Shown: in pieces, positions 17,511 through 27,036 of the stretch
How the letters are laid out: each line of letters starts with the position of its first letter
How positions within the stretch are numbered: the first letter of the stretch is position 1
Source: Neobacillus cucumis
GTDB taxonomy: Bacteria; Bacillota; Bacilli; Bacillales_B; DSM-18226
Length of the DNA: 64,000 nucleotides
Assembly: GCF_023715505.1 (NCBI RefSeq)
Contig: NZ_JAMBOH010000004.1
Coordinates: 310,001 to 374,000 of the forward strand
Reading direction: 5' to 3'
The notes under the pieces: generated by a model
Told to the model about the DNA's origin: nothing
Database searches by the model: none
The model's input: the letters and a program-made list of their open reading frames with translations, nothing else
Program-made: the position numbers and the translations under genes

Positions 17511-20354
17511 ATGAGAATAAAAAATTTGAAAACAAACCGGATAACAAACCCACTGGGATTTGATTTAGGAAAGCCTCGTTTGTCTTTTGTTACATATGAC
17601 ACAACGGCTAAAAAACAATCAGCTGCGCAAATTGAAGTTGCCCTTGATGAGAAATTTGCGAACATTATTTTTGACACTGGAAAGAGTGTGGAGATTGATA
17701 GTCTTGCATTCGAACTTCCGATTAAATTAGAGCCATGTACACGCTACTTTTGGAGAGTAAAAGTTTGGGCGGATAATGGGGATGTAGCTGCTAGTGACAC
17801 TGCTTGGTTTGAAACGGCCAAAATGGCAAAAACTTGGGAGGCAAAGTGGATTACACCAGATTTTGATAAGGAAATACACTCTGTGTTAAACAGGAATTTT
17901 GACCTGTCAAAGGAAGTTGTTTCTGCCCGTGCCTATGTATGTGGCTTAGGTTTATATGAAATGGAGATTAACGGTGAAAAAGCTGGGAATGAGTATCTTA
18001 CTCCAAATTTCAACGCATATGACAAATGGCTGCAATACCAGACCTATGATATTACCAATCTAGTTAGAACGGGACAAAACTCTGTCGAAGTTAGTCTTGG
18101 AAATGGATTATACAAGGGCCGCTTTGGTTTTGAAGGCGGACAAACGGAAGTTTATGGTAATCAGTTTGCCCTTTTATGTGAAATTGTTTTAAACCATGCA
18201 GATGGAACAACGACCGTCATTCATTCGGATGACTCATGGAAAGCCAGAAAGAGCAATATCTTATTTAGTGGTTTATATGATGGTGAGATTTACGATGCAA
18301 CCTTTACTGATGGTACGCCGTACAATGTTAAGATTCTTGACTCAGGATACGACAGACTAAAGGCAAGATTAAGCCTGCCGGTAGTAGTGAAGGAAGAGTT
18401 AAAGCCAATTGAAGTGATTAAAACTCCAGCTGGAGAAACAGTGCTGGATATGGGTCAGAACATGGTTGGCTGGGTTCAGTTTAGAACTAATGCTACAAAG
18501 GGGTCCGAAATTGTTTTACAGTATGCTGAACTCCTGCAAGAAGGAAATTTTTATCAAGACAATCTGCGTACTGCAAAGGCAGAGTTTAGGTATATCTCCA
18601 ATGGAGAAGAATCAACGGTAAGGCCGCATTTTACTTATTACGGCTTCAGATATGTGAAAGTCTCCGGTTGGAACGGGGAAGTAAATAAGGATGATTTTAC
18701 AGGATGTGTCTTGTATTCGGATATGGATCAAACGGGAAGTTTAGAAACTAGTAATCCATTGGTTAATAGATTATTCTTGAACGCCTTATGGGGTCAAAAA
18801 GGGAATTTCTTAGATGTACCAACAGATTGCCCTCAGCGAGACGAACGCATGGGCTGGACGGGTGACGCCCAGGTCTTTTCAGGAACAGCTGCCTTCAATA
18901 TGGATACCTATGCTTTCTTCAGTAAATACGGTTATGACCTTGCACAGGAACAATCATCACTAAATGGAATGGTTCCAATGGTAGTCCCTATGGCAACTGT
19001 TAAAGGCGGCGGTTCAAGTGCATGGGGAGAGGCAGCTACCGTTATCCCGTGGAATGTTTATCTTCACTATGGAGATAAAGCGATACTCGAACAGCAATTC
19101 GAAAGTATGAAGGGCTGGGTAGATTTTATTAAGAGGGCAGACGAAGCTTCTGGTTCTAAAAGGCTTTGGACAACAGGTTTCCATTTTGGTGACTGGCTGG
19201 CATTGGATGGGGAGGACCCTAATTCTCCAATGGGTGGAACAGAAACAGCTTTTATATCCTCTGCCTATTATTGCTATTCTTCAATGCTCGTGGCTAAAGC
19301 AGCCAAGGTACTTGGCAAGAAGGAAATTGCTTGCGAGTACGAACTGTTATCAAATGAAGTAAGAGCGGCAATCCAAGCAGAATACTTTACTTCCACGGGA
19401 CGACTAGCCTTGAATAACCAGACGGCGTTAGTTGTTGCCTTATTTATGGACCTTGTTCCAGATGAGCATCGAAACAGACTAGCTAATGATTTGCGTGAAA
19501 GATTAAAAAAGGACAAGAATCACTTGAAGACTGGTTTTGTTGGGACACCGTATCTATGCAGAGTGCTTTCTGAGAACGGAAACAATGATTTAGCTTATAC
19601 GTTACTTTTAAATAAGGATTATCCGAGTTGGTTATATGCTGTCACAATGGGTGCGACAACGATTTGGGAACGCTGGAATTCCGTGTTGCCTGACGGCAAA
19701 ATTAGCGGAACGGATATGAACTCTTTAAATCACTATGCTTATGGATCGATTGTGGAATGGATGTATCGAAACGTGGCAGGTATCAACCCTGTTGAAGATC
19801 AACCAGGCTTTAGGCATGTAAGATTGGCACCGCAGCCCGATTATCGATTGAAGTATGCTAATGCAAGATTGGATACTGCTGCAGGTTTATACGAAAGTCA
19901 GTGGGAGCTAAATGAAGAAGGACAGTTGAAGTTTAAGTTTGTTATTCCTTTTAATGCGACAGCTACTGTTGAATTGCCTGATGCTAAACTAGAAAACGTA
20001 CTTCTGAATGGAAGGTCATTAAACGACTTAGAAGTTAGTGCAAGTCAATCAGGTAAACAGGTGCAGGTTGAGTTAAACAGCGGAACCTGGGAATTCTCCT
20101 ATACGCCTGAAGTGGCCTATTTAAAATATTACAGTACACATTTGCCATTAAGTGAACTGCTTGGAAATGAAGAAGTAAAACATGTATTGGCGGATACAGT
20201 ACCTCAAACTGCAGCATTTCCTCAGGAGATGATTGCCAACATAGGCCATCAATCCTTAAGAGAACTGTCCCATATGCCGTTCTTGCAAATTTCAGCGGAA
20301 GTTCTGGACGAGTTAGATGTGAAGCTTAATGAAATAAAAGTGATTGTGCAATAA
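17511..20354 (+). CDS. alpha-L-rhamnosidase GH78
   Basis: The 947-residue protein opens with the typical GH78 sequence RIKNLKTNRITNPLGFD and carries a fibronectin-like N-domain (about 1-110), the rhamnosidase N-domain (about 140-300), the concanavalin-like domain, and the (alpha/alpha)6 barrel (about 410-760). Within the barrel CPQRDERMGWTGD contains the catalytic acidic residues, with SAWGEAATVIPW and TTIWERWNS further on. I take ATG 17511 (GGAGAGG before it) instead of ATG 17481. It is not secreted. The last ~78 residues (from about 20118) are a helical tail that resembles tails in the 5'-truncated GH78 and the 46682 GH3 enzyme. It is single in its transcript, between a cre/AraC-box promoter and a terminator. 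It releases L-rhamnose from imported glycosides. Confidence 0.95.
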   Translation: MRIKNLKTNRITNPLGFDLGKPRLSFVTYDTTAKKQSAAQIEVALDEKFANIIFDTGKSVEIDSLAFELPIKLEPCTRYFWRVKVWADNGDVAASDTAWFETAKMAKTWEAKWITPDFDKEIHSVLNRNFDLSKEVVSARAYVCGLGLYEMEINGEKAGNEYLTPNFNAYDKWLQYQTYDITNLVRTGQNSVEVSLGNGLYKGRFGFEGGQTEVYGNQFALLCEIVLNHADGTTTVIHSDDSWKARKSNILFSGLYDGEIYDATFTDGTPYNVKILDSGYDRLKARLSLPVVVKEELKPIEVIKTPAGETVLDMGQNMVGWVQFRTNATKGSEIVLQYAELLQEGNFYQDNLRTAKAEFRYISNGEESTVRPHFTYYGFRYVKVSGWNGEVNKDDFTGCVLYSDMDQTGSLETSNPLVNRLFLNALWGQKGNFLDVPTDCPQRDERMGWTGDAQVFSGTAAFNMDTYAFFSKYGYDLAQEQSSLNGMVPMVVPMATVKGGGSSAWGEAATVIPWNVYLHYGDKAILEQQFESMKGWVDFIKRADEASGSKRLWTTGFHFGDWLALDGEDPNSPMGGTETAFISSAYYCYSSMLVAKAAKVLGKKEIACEYELLSNEVRAAIQAEYFTSTGRLALNNQTALVVALFMDLVPDEHRNRLANDLRERLKKDKNHLKTGFVGTPYLCRVLSENGNNDLAYTLLLNKDYPSWLYAVTMGATTIWERWNSVLPDGKISGTDMNSLNHYAYGSIVEWMYRNVAGINPVEDQPGFRHVRLAPQPDYRLKYANARLDTAAGLYESQWELNEEGQLKFKFVIPFNATATVELPDAKLENVLLNGRSLNDLEVSASQSGKQVQVELNSGTWEFSYTPEVAYLKYYSTHLPLSELLGNEEVKHVLADTVPQTAAFPQEMIANIGHQSLRELSHMPFLQISAEVLDELDVKLNEIKVIVQ

Positions 20355-20419
20355 TAGCTTAGCCATTTAATAAAAAGAAAAAGGTCAGAATAGGACATTA
20401 AAAAGGTTTAGTGAGTAAT

Positions 20420-20449
20420 AAGCCAAACACAACAACGTGTTTGGCTTTT
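20420..20449 (+). terminator. terminator after GH78
   Basis: An 11 bp stem AAGCCAAACAC / GTGTTTGGCTT with loop AACAAC is followed by TT. Confidence 0.85.
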
Positions 20450-20479
20450 GACCTTATAAGTAATTTAAAGTGTTATAAA

Positions 20480-20545
20480 AAGTCGGAAATTTGAAAATGA
20501 TTAGTCGTATTTACAGTAGGAAAGGATTTTTATTTGTTCTATTCT
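20480..20545 (+). promoter_or_regulatory. GH43 operon promoter with paired AGTCG sites
   Basis: AGTCG occurs at 20481 and 20503, exactly 22 bases apart, and the -10 candidate TATTCT (20540-20545) is 37 bases past the second. The same layout precedes the two lipoprotein genes and the permease genes. It is a likely target of the response regulator encoded at 37158. Confidence 0.65.
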
Positions 20546-20607
20546 TAAAGTAGAAAAGACTATTAATAAAGATTCCAAATCTAATAAAGATCGGACGTGA
20601 TATTGAA

Positions 20608-22203
20608 ATGATATATACTAATCCAATCATAAGCGGATTTCACCCTGATCCAAGTGTTTGCAGGGTTGGCAAAGATTATTATTTAGTAACCAGTTCGTTT
20701 GAATATTTCCCAGGCATACCGATTTTTCATAGTACAGATTTAGTGAATTGGAATCAGATTGGTCATGTACTAACTCGTGAAAGTCAATTGCCGCTGACCC
20801 GTATACATAAAATGGGACCTTCACAGGGAATATTCGCCCCCACAATCCGGTATCACAATGGACTCTTTTATGTAATTACAACCAATATCTCAACAACTAA
20901 GAATTTTTATGTATATGCTGAACATCCAGATGGCCCTTGGTCCGAGCCAGTATTCATTGAGGGCTGGGGCGGAATTGATCCATCCTTATTTTTCAATGAA
21001 GATGGAAGGGTTTACATAACTGGAACAAGCGCTTTTGGAAGTGGTGAAGCGGTGGGAATCTATCAGGCTGAGCTCGATATTGAGTCTGGACAACTGTTAA
21101 CTGAGCGTCGGTTAATTTGGAAAGGAACAGGTGGCAGCTCCCCGGAAGGACCGCATTTATATAAAATCAATGGGTGGTATTATTTACTAATTGCCGAGGG
21201 CGGTACAGAATATGGCCATATGGTAACAATCGCAAGAAGCAGAAGTCCTTACGGGCCTTTTGAGGGCAATCCGAATAATCCAATTCTTTCGAATCGAAGT
21301 ACGGATAAACCAATTCAAGCCACAGGGCATGCTGATTTAATCCAAGCATTAGATGGCAGCTGGTGGTCTGTGTTTCTAGGAATCAGGCCTGTCGGTTATC
21401 CAAAACGTCATCACATAGGGCGCGAAACCAACCTAGTTTCAGTCCATTGGACCGAAGGAGGGTGGCCTATTATGGGAGTAGAAGGGCATGCTGAAGTAGA
21501 AAATGATGCAAAGTCCCTGCCTTTAGGCCCATCTCAGCCATGGCAGGAGATAGAAGATTTTGATACCACCTCCCTTCCGCTAGAATGGAATTTTTACCGT
21601 AATCCGGCTCCAATCTCTTGGTCCTTAACGGAACGATCTGGTTGGCTAACCATTCGTGGTCAATCATGCACTTTGAATGATACAGACTCTCCCGCATTTG
21701 TGGGACGAAGGCAGCAGCATCTTAATTGTGAAATTTCTACCCTAATGGAATTTATCCCTAATGATGAGGGAGAAGAAGCAGGGCTGACTGTATTTATGAA
21801 CGAGCATTATCATTATGAAATAGCTAAGATTCAAAAAGAAGGAAAATCTTTTATTCAATTCCGCCGTAGAATTGGTAGCATGTGGAAGGTGGAAGCAGAG
21901 GTGGAGTACGATTTGCCAAGGGTCATCCTTGGAATAAACGCCGATGATTTTAGTTTTACTTTTTCCTTTATGTCCTCAAATGGTGAAAAAATTACTTTAG
22001 GTAAAGGTGAAAGTTCCATGCTCGCATCTGAAGTTGCCGGTGGTTTTACGGGCCTGTTTTTCGGAATGTATGCGACTGGAAATGGAAAAGCATCCACTGC
22101 CCCAGCCCATTTCGACTATTTTAGCTATAAACCAGATGAAGATTCAAAACATGATTTATTAGCCGCTTTGACAGGTGGAAATACAGAGAATTCAGTTTTA
22201 TAA
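20608..22203 (+). CDS. GH43 beta-xylosidase, paralogue
   Basis: The 531-residue protein is closely similar to the 10340 GH43. The catalytic triad is present: Asp14 (FHPDPS), Asp124 (GIDPSLFF) and Glu180 (SPEGPHLY). The C-terminal beta-xylosidase sandwich is complete, with an extra ~20-residue tail. No signal peptide. The ATG has only a weak ribosome site (GGACGTGA). It is the first gene of a run of same-strand genes: GH3 (22249), isomerase, oxidoreductase, GH3 with ambers, esterase and deacetylase. Its promoter carries the paired AGTCG element, which ties it to the transporter genes at 32-42 kb. It removes xylose (or arabinose) units from imported oligosaccharides. Confidence 0.92.
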   Translation: MIYTNPIISGFHPDPSVCRVGKDYYLVTSSFEYFPGIPIFHSTDLVNWNQIGHVLTRESQLPLTRIHKMGPSQGIFAPTIRYHNGLFYVITTNISTTKNFYVYAEHPDGPWSEPVFIEGWGGIDPSLFFNEDGRVYITGTSAFGSGEAVGIYQAELDIESGQLLTERRLIWKGTGGSSPEGPHLYKINGWYYLLIAEGGTEYGHMVTIARSRSPYGPFEGNPNNPILSNRSTDKPIQATGHADLIQALDGSWWSVFLGIRPVGYPKRHHIGRETNLVSVHWTEGGWPIMGVEGHAEVENDAKSLPLGPSQPWQEIEDFDTTSLPLEWNFYRNPAPISWSLTERSGWLTIRGQSCTLNDTDSPAFVGRRQQHLNCEISTLMEFIPNDEGEEAGLTVFMNEHYHYEIAKIQKEGKSFIQFRRRIGSMWKVEAEVEYDLPRVILGINADDFSFTFSFMSSNGEKITLGKGESSMLASEVAGGFTGLFFGMYATGNGKASTAPAHFDYFSYKPDEDSKHDLLAALTGGNTENSVL

Positions 22204-22248
22204 ACGTTTTCGCCAACGAATCTAGCTTTACTAATAGGAGGACGTAGC

Positions 22249-24777
22249 ATGATAGGGACATGGAATACCATTTTGGAAACTCCACTGGCTAAAATGAAGG
22301 TTGTTTTTATAATCGAAAAAATAGACAATGCTTATTGCTTACAAGTCAAAACTGAGCCGATTCCATTAAACTTTGAATTTAATCTAGTAACAGTTGAAGG
22401 AGATGTCCTTCAGGCTGCAGGCAGGTTTAAACTTTTATCCGAGGAAAAGGTTGAAATTAACTTTACCTTTTCTGAAGAAACATTTACAGGCCGCATGAAC
22501 CTTCACTCATTTGGCGAGCTGCAAATTAAGGGGCAAAAGGGAGAGGGTGATTCCATATCAGAGGCCTTATTAATGGAAGTGGAAAAATACCGAAACTCTG
22601 AAAATATAGTTGAAAGAACTAATGAAGAAATCCAAGAAAAAGTTAATCAACTAGTTGCTAGGATGACAGTTTTAGAAAAGGTTGGACAAATGAGTCAATG
22701 TATGGCTTCTAATTTCTCCTTTGGTAGAGATATTGAAGCAGATCCCCCAGAGAAATTGGTAGAGGACGGAAGAGCTGGTTCCATTTTAGGAGCATTTGAT
22801 ATTAATAGAGTGTTTGAATTACAAAAAATTGCTGTAGAAAAATCACGATTAGGAATCCCTTTACTATTTAATGCTGATATTATTCATGGCTATCAAACGA
22901 TTTTTCCTGTTCCATTAGCCTGGGCATCAAGCTGGGATTTGGAAGGAATCAAAAGGGCGTGTGCCATTTCAGCCAAAGAAGCGTCTGCATCAGGAATTAC
23001 ATATAATCATGGCCCGATGGTGGACATCACAAGGGATGCCAGATGGGGAAGAGTGGTTGAAGGCGCAGGTGAAGACCCGTACTTAGGATCTTTAATTGCA
23101 AAAGCTCAGGTAGAGGGATTTCAAGGGGATAGCCTCTTTAGTGAGGAAACAATTATTGCTTGCTTGAAGCACTTTATTGCCTATGGTGCAGCAGAAGGCG
23201 GCCGGGATTATAATACCGTGGACATTTCTCAGGGAACATTAAGAAATGTTTATCTCCCGCCATTTAAGGCAGGATTAGAGGCTGGAGCAGGTTCGGTAAT
23301 GAATGCGTTTAATATTTATCAAGGAATCCCTGTAGCCGGCAATAAAGGATTGTTGAAAGATTTGTTAAGAGAAGAACTAGGTTTTGAAGGGATCCTGATT
23401 TCCGATTACGGTTCTGTCGATGAAATTGCTGTTCATGGAGCTGCCAAGGACAGTAAGGAAGCGGCAAAAATGGCAGTTGATGCCACTATGGATATTGAAA
23501 TGGTCTCTACTTCTTATTTACAGTATCTGCCTGAATTAATTGAGGAAGGAAGAATACTAGAAAGTCAATTGGATGATGCGGTAAAAAGGATTCTTACTTA
23601 TAAATTTAAAATTGGAATCATGGACGATCCATTCCGCTATATAAGACCAGATAAAGAAATGGAATATCATTTCTGTAAGGAACATTTGCAGGCAAGCCGG
23701 GAGCTGGCCCAAAAATCAATCGTCCTGTTAAAAAATAATGGGGTGCTTCCTTTAAAAAAAGAAAAAGGAAAAATTGCTGTAATAGGACCATTTGCTAATA
23801 ATAAAGATTTATTAGGTCCTTGGCAGTTCTCCAGGTATAGCGATAAAACAGTTACTTTGATCGAAGGTCTGAAATCAAAATTCGTCAACCAAAGTAATCT
23901 TTTATTTGCAGAAGGTTGTAGAGTCGATAGCGAAATGGAAGGTGGAATAGAAGAAGCTCTTCAGCAGGCAAAACAGGCAGATGTAATCATTTTGGCGTTG
24001 GGAGAAAACAGTGTGATGTCTGGGGAAGCTGCCTCTAGGATGGATATAGAATTACCTGAAGCCCAAAGAAAATTAACTGAAGAAATGATCAAATTGGGTA
24101 AGCCTACTGTGCTTGTCTTAACAAATGGACGTCCACTGGTCCTAGAATGGTTTGATAAAAATGTAGATGCCATTGTTGAAACATGGTTCTTAGGATCGGA
24201 AGCAGGACATGCCATTACTGATGTACTAGTTGGAGATTATAATCCTTCAGGAAAGCTAACGATGAGTTTCCCTATCCAAACCGGGCAGGTTCCAGTTTAT
24301 TATAACCACTTTAATACAGGAAGACCGTTAACGAAGAAAAATCAGCATGAGAAATTTATATCCAAATATCTTGATGGACCAAACGAGCCTCTTTACCCTT
24401 TTGGTTACGGCTTAAGCTATACAACCTTTACCTATTCGGAAATGAAAATCGATAAGAATCAACTGACAAAGACAGAAAAAATAAATGTTAGTGTCACCGT
24501 CACGAATACTGGATCCATGCCAGGGGAGGAGGTGGTTCAGCTTTATATTCAGGATCTCTACGGCAGTGTTGTACGCCCAGTTAAAGAACTCAAAGGATTT
24601 AAAAAGGTTGATTTACATCCTGGTGAAAGTAAGGATGTAATTTTCACAATTACCGAAGAGGATTTGAAATATTATACTGCTGACATGAGGTATCAAGCGG
24701 AGGCAGGAGAGTTCAAAGTTTACATTGGTTCCAACTCGAAAGTTGTGAAAGAAGCGTCTTTTGAATTAGTTTGTTAA
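22249..24777 (+). CDS. GH3 beta-glycosidase with unusual N-terminal domain
   Basis: The 842-residue protein has a GH3 N-domain (about 135-440; KHFIAYGAAEGGRDY; nucleophile Asp386 in ISDYGSVDEI), a GH3 C-domain (about 490-700, with DVIILALGENSVMSGEA) and a fibronectin-like domain (about 740-835). Ahead of these lie about 110 residues, beginning GTWNTILETPLAKMKVVF, that look beta-rich and are not part of normal GH3 enzymes. No signal peptide is seen. AGGAGG precedes the ATG, 45 bases after the GH43 stop. Beta-glucosidase or beta-xylosidase are the probable activities. The N-terminal part could bind the substrate or a cell component; its role is unknown. Confidence 0.9.
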   Translation: MIGTWNTILETPLAKMKVVFIIEKIDNAYCLQVKTEPIPLNFEFNLVTVEGDVLQAAGRFKLLSEEKVEINFTFSEETFTGRMNLHSFGELQIKGQKGEGDSISEALLMEVEKYRNSENIVERTNEEIQEKVNQLVARMTVLEKVGQMSQCMASNFSFGRDIEADPPEKLVEDGRAGSILGAFDINRVFELQKIAVEKSRLGIPLLFNADIIHGYQTIFPVPLAWASSWDLEGIKRACAISAKEASASGITYNHGPMVDITRDARWGRVVEGAGEDPYLGSLIAKAQVEGFQGDSLFSEETIIACLKHFIAYGAAEGGRDYNTVDISQGTLRNVYLPPFKAGLEAGAGSVMNAFNIYQGIPVAGNKGLLKDLLREELGFEGILISDYGSVDEIAVHGAAKDSKEAAKMAVDATMDIEMVSTSYLQYLPELIEEGRILESQLDDAVKRILTYKFKIGIMDDPFRYIRPDKEMEYHFCKEHLQASRELAQKSIVLLKNNGVLPLKKEKGKIAVIGPFANNKDLLGPWQFSRYSDKTVTLIEGLKSKFVNQSNLLFAEGCRVDSEMEGGIEEALQQAKQADVIILALGENSVMSGEAASRMDIELPEAQRKLTEEMIKLGKPTVLVLTNGRPLVLEWFDKNVDAIVETWFLGSEAGHAITDVLVGDYNPSGKLTMSFPIQTGQVPVYYNHFNTGRPLTKKNQHEKFISKYLDGPNEPLYPFGYGLSYTTFTYSEMKIDKNQLTKTEKINVSVTVTNTGSMPGEEVVQLYIQDLYGSVVRPVKELKGFKKVDLHPGESKDVIFTITEEDLKYYTADMRYQAEAGEFKVYIGSNSKVVKEASFELVC

Positions 24778-24886
24778 TTTTTAAAAAAACAATTATAGCA
24801 AGGATTTGGAGCTGTGAATTAATAGTGAATTAAGAAACTTTCGAGATCTGAGTTTACAAATAAAAAAGAAATGGGGAAGTTACGTG

Positions 24887-25759
24887 ATGGAAATTGGATT
24901 AAATCTATTTTCAGTGTTCAGAGAGTTAAACGAAGATTATTTCGGTACCTTAGAAAAGGTAGCTGAAATAGGTTACAAAAATGTAGAGTTGATTTCTGCT
25001 AATTTTGCTACGGGTGAACGGTTTACTGATACCTTTTCCCTTCCTTTAATAAAACAAAAGTTTGACGACTTGGGATTAAAAGCATTTGCAGCACATGAAG
25101 GTGTTGCTCCAGGCAAGGCGCTGCTTGATGCCGATTGGGATAAGATTATTGAAGAAAATGCATTACTTGGATGTCAGTCAATTGTTTTCCCAATGGCGTT
25201 CATATCCGGACGTGAGGACACCCTTAGAACAGCAGAACAGCTTAATCAATTAGGAAAGAAGTGTAAGGAAGCGGGGTTAAGCTTTTATTATCATAATCAT
25301 GCACATGAGTTTAAGAGAATTGGAGAAACCTCCTTATTTGAACTTCTAGTCGAAAATACAGATTCAGAGAACGTAAAATTTGAACTTGACCTTGTTTGGG
25401 TGATGAGAGGTGGATATGATCCGATTTCATTGCTTGAAAAATTGGGTAATCGCTGTGACATAATCCATCAAAAGGATTTAGGTAAACATGTCAATCCGGT
25501 TAACATATTTGCCGCTTTAAGCCAAGAGGATAACCAAGATACGATGAAATTATATACAGAAATTGTGAAGCCAAACGATTTCGTTAATCTCGGTACTGGT
25601 ATTGTTCATTTTCAAGAAACATATCAAACGCTGAATGAATTAGGATATATCCGTTATGCCATTGTGGAAAACGAAGGACAGCTTGGAAATAAATTTACAA
25701 GCATTGCGGACGATTTAAAAGTGATGGAGAACTATGTGCAAGGATTTATCAAAAAATAA
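24887..25759 (+). CDS. sugar phosphate isomerase/epimerase-like TIM barrel
   Basis: The 290-residue protein belongs to the xylose-isomerase-like TIM-barrel (AP endonuclease 2) family. It reads IGLNLFSVFRELNEDYFG at the start, LISANF, FYYHNHAHEF with metal ligands, FELDLVWVMRGG, and IIHQKDLG, with a closing VENEG. These are metal-binding positions of the family. ATG 24887 follows GGGGAAG; the GTG just before it is less well placed. It is followed 21 bases later by a Gfo/Idh oxidoreductase, and such pairs occur in inositol and 3-keto-sugar chemistry. The reaction cannot be told from sequence alone. Confidence 0.85.
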   Translation: MEIGLNLFSVFRELNEDYFGTLEKVAEIGYKNVELISANFATGERFTDTFSLPLIKQKFDDLGLKAFAAHEGVAPGKALLDADWDKIIEENALLGCQSIVFPMAFISGREDTLRTAEQLNQLGKKCKEAGLSFYYHNHAHEFKRIGETSLFELLVENTDSENVKFELDLVWVMRGGYDPISLLEKLGNRCDIIHQKDLGKHVNPVNIFAALSQEDNQDTMKLYTEIVKPNDFVNLGTGIVHFQETYQTLNELGYIRYAIVENEGQLGNKFTSIADDLKVMENYVQGFIKK

Positions 25760-25780
25760 TTCAAGAGGAGTGTTTTTCAT

Positions 25781-26878
25781 ATGTCCAAGAAGTTGAAAAT
25801 TGGTATTATCGGCTGTGGTGGAATTGCTAATCAAAAGCATATGCCCTCATTGGCAAAGTTAAGTCACTTAGGAGAAATGACTGCCTTTTGTGACGTGGTT
25901 GAGGAAAGAGCCGTTACAGCAGCACAGCAATTTGGCACCGAACAAGCAAAAGTTTATAGCAATTATAAAGAGCTATTACAGGATGACTCGATTGATGTTG
26001 TGCATGTACTTACTCCAAATTTGCAACACTCCTTTATTACTATTGATGCACTAGAAGCGGGAAAGCATGTTATGTGTGAAAAGCCAATGGCCATTAATTC
26101 TAAAGAAGCCCAGGAAATGATTGATGCAGCTAATCGGACAGGCAAGAAACTGACAATAGGCTACCAAAACCGTTTTCGGGATGATTCAGAAGTATTGTAC
26201 AAGGCCTCAAGAGAAGGTGAATTCGGCGATATTTATTTCGCAAAGGCACATGCCATACGAAGAAGAGCTGTTCCTACATGGGGTGTATTTCTAGATGTAG
26301 AACAACAAGGGGGAGGACCTCTAATTGATATTGGTACTCATGCATTGGATTTGACTCTTTGGTGTATGGACAATTACAAACCGCAATCTGTAACAGGATC
26401 AGTTTTCTATAAGCTTGCAGATAAACATGAAGGTAATTTATTCGGTCCATGGGACCCGGAAACATTTAAAGTAGAGGATTCTGCTTTTGGATTTATTAAG
26501 ATGCAAAACGGAGCCACAATCATTCTAGAATGTGCGTGGGCACTAAATACCACGGATGTTCGTGAGGCGATGACTTCGTTATGTGGTACTGAGGGTGGCG
26601 CAGAAATGAAGGCATTACCAAAGTCACCTACAAGTGAGCTAGTTTTCAATAGCGCGAAATACGGTAAGTTGGTGGAAACCAAACCAGCGACTGGCGGGGG
26701 GATTGCCTATTTTGATGCCGGTGCGGAAGAACCTGGTGTAAAAGAGGCGAGACAGTGGCTCGATTGCATTATTCATGATACAGAGCCACTAGTTAAACCG
26801 GAACAAGCATTAGTTGTCACACAAATTTTAGAGGCAATCTATACCTCGGCAAAGACAGGAAAAACAATCGAATTCTAA
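25781..26878 (+). CDS. Gfo/Idh/MocA family NAD(P) oxidoreductase
   Basis: The 365-residue protein has the N-terminal Rossmann fold (IGIIGCGGIANQKHMPSL), the conserved HVMCEKPMA segment near residue 100 with the catalytic Lys, and the C-terminal alpha/beta domain with GGGPLIDIGTHALDL, which holds the Asp and His of the active site. It is of typical length. It oxidises or reduces a sugar, sugar acid or cyclitol with NAD(H) or NADP(H). It sits between the isomerase gene and the interrupted GH3 gene on the same strand. The pairing with an isomerase/epimerase suggests an oxidoreductive step on a released sugar. Substrate unknown. Confidence 0.9.
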   Translation: MSKKLKIGIIGCGGIANQKHMPSLAKLSHLGEMTAFCDVVEERAVTAAQQFGTEQAKVYSNYKELLQDDSIDVVHVLTPNLQHSFITIDALEAGKHVMCEKPMAINSKEAQEMIDAANRTGKKLTIGYQNRFRDDSEVLYKASREGEFGDIYFAKAHAIRRRAVPTWGVFLDVEQQGGGPLIDIGTHALDLTLWCMDNYKPQSVTGSVFYKLADKHEGNLFGPWDPETFKVEDSAFGFIKMQNGATIILECAWALNTTDVREAMTSLCGTEGGAEMKALPKSPTSELVFNSAKYGKLVETKPATGGGIAYFDAGAEEPGVKEARQWLDCIIHDTEPLVKPEQALVVTQILEAIYTSAKTGKTIEF

Positions 26879-26899
26879 CCAAAGTGTAAAAAAAAGAAA

Positions 26900-26926
26900 T
26901 GGGGGATATTGAAATCCTCCTTTTCT
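26900..26926 (+). terminator. weak terminator-like hairpin
   Basis: GGGGGAT / ATCCTCC (one mismatch) with a 6-base loop is followed by TTTTCT, in the gap before the interrupted GH3 gene. Confidence 0.45.
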
Positions 26927-27036
26927 GAGAAAATAAGAAAAAAATTTCGACTTTAAGAATTGTCCAGCCACAGCGCCCTTCGTCATTATGAAAGTTATTC
27001 TTAGTTGAAATAACAATATAGTTGGGAGGATTTTGA

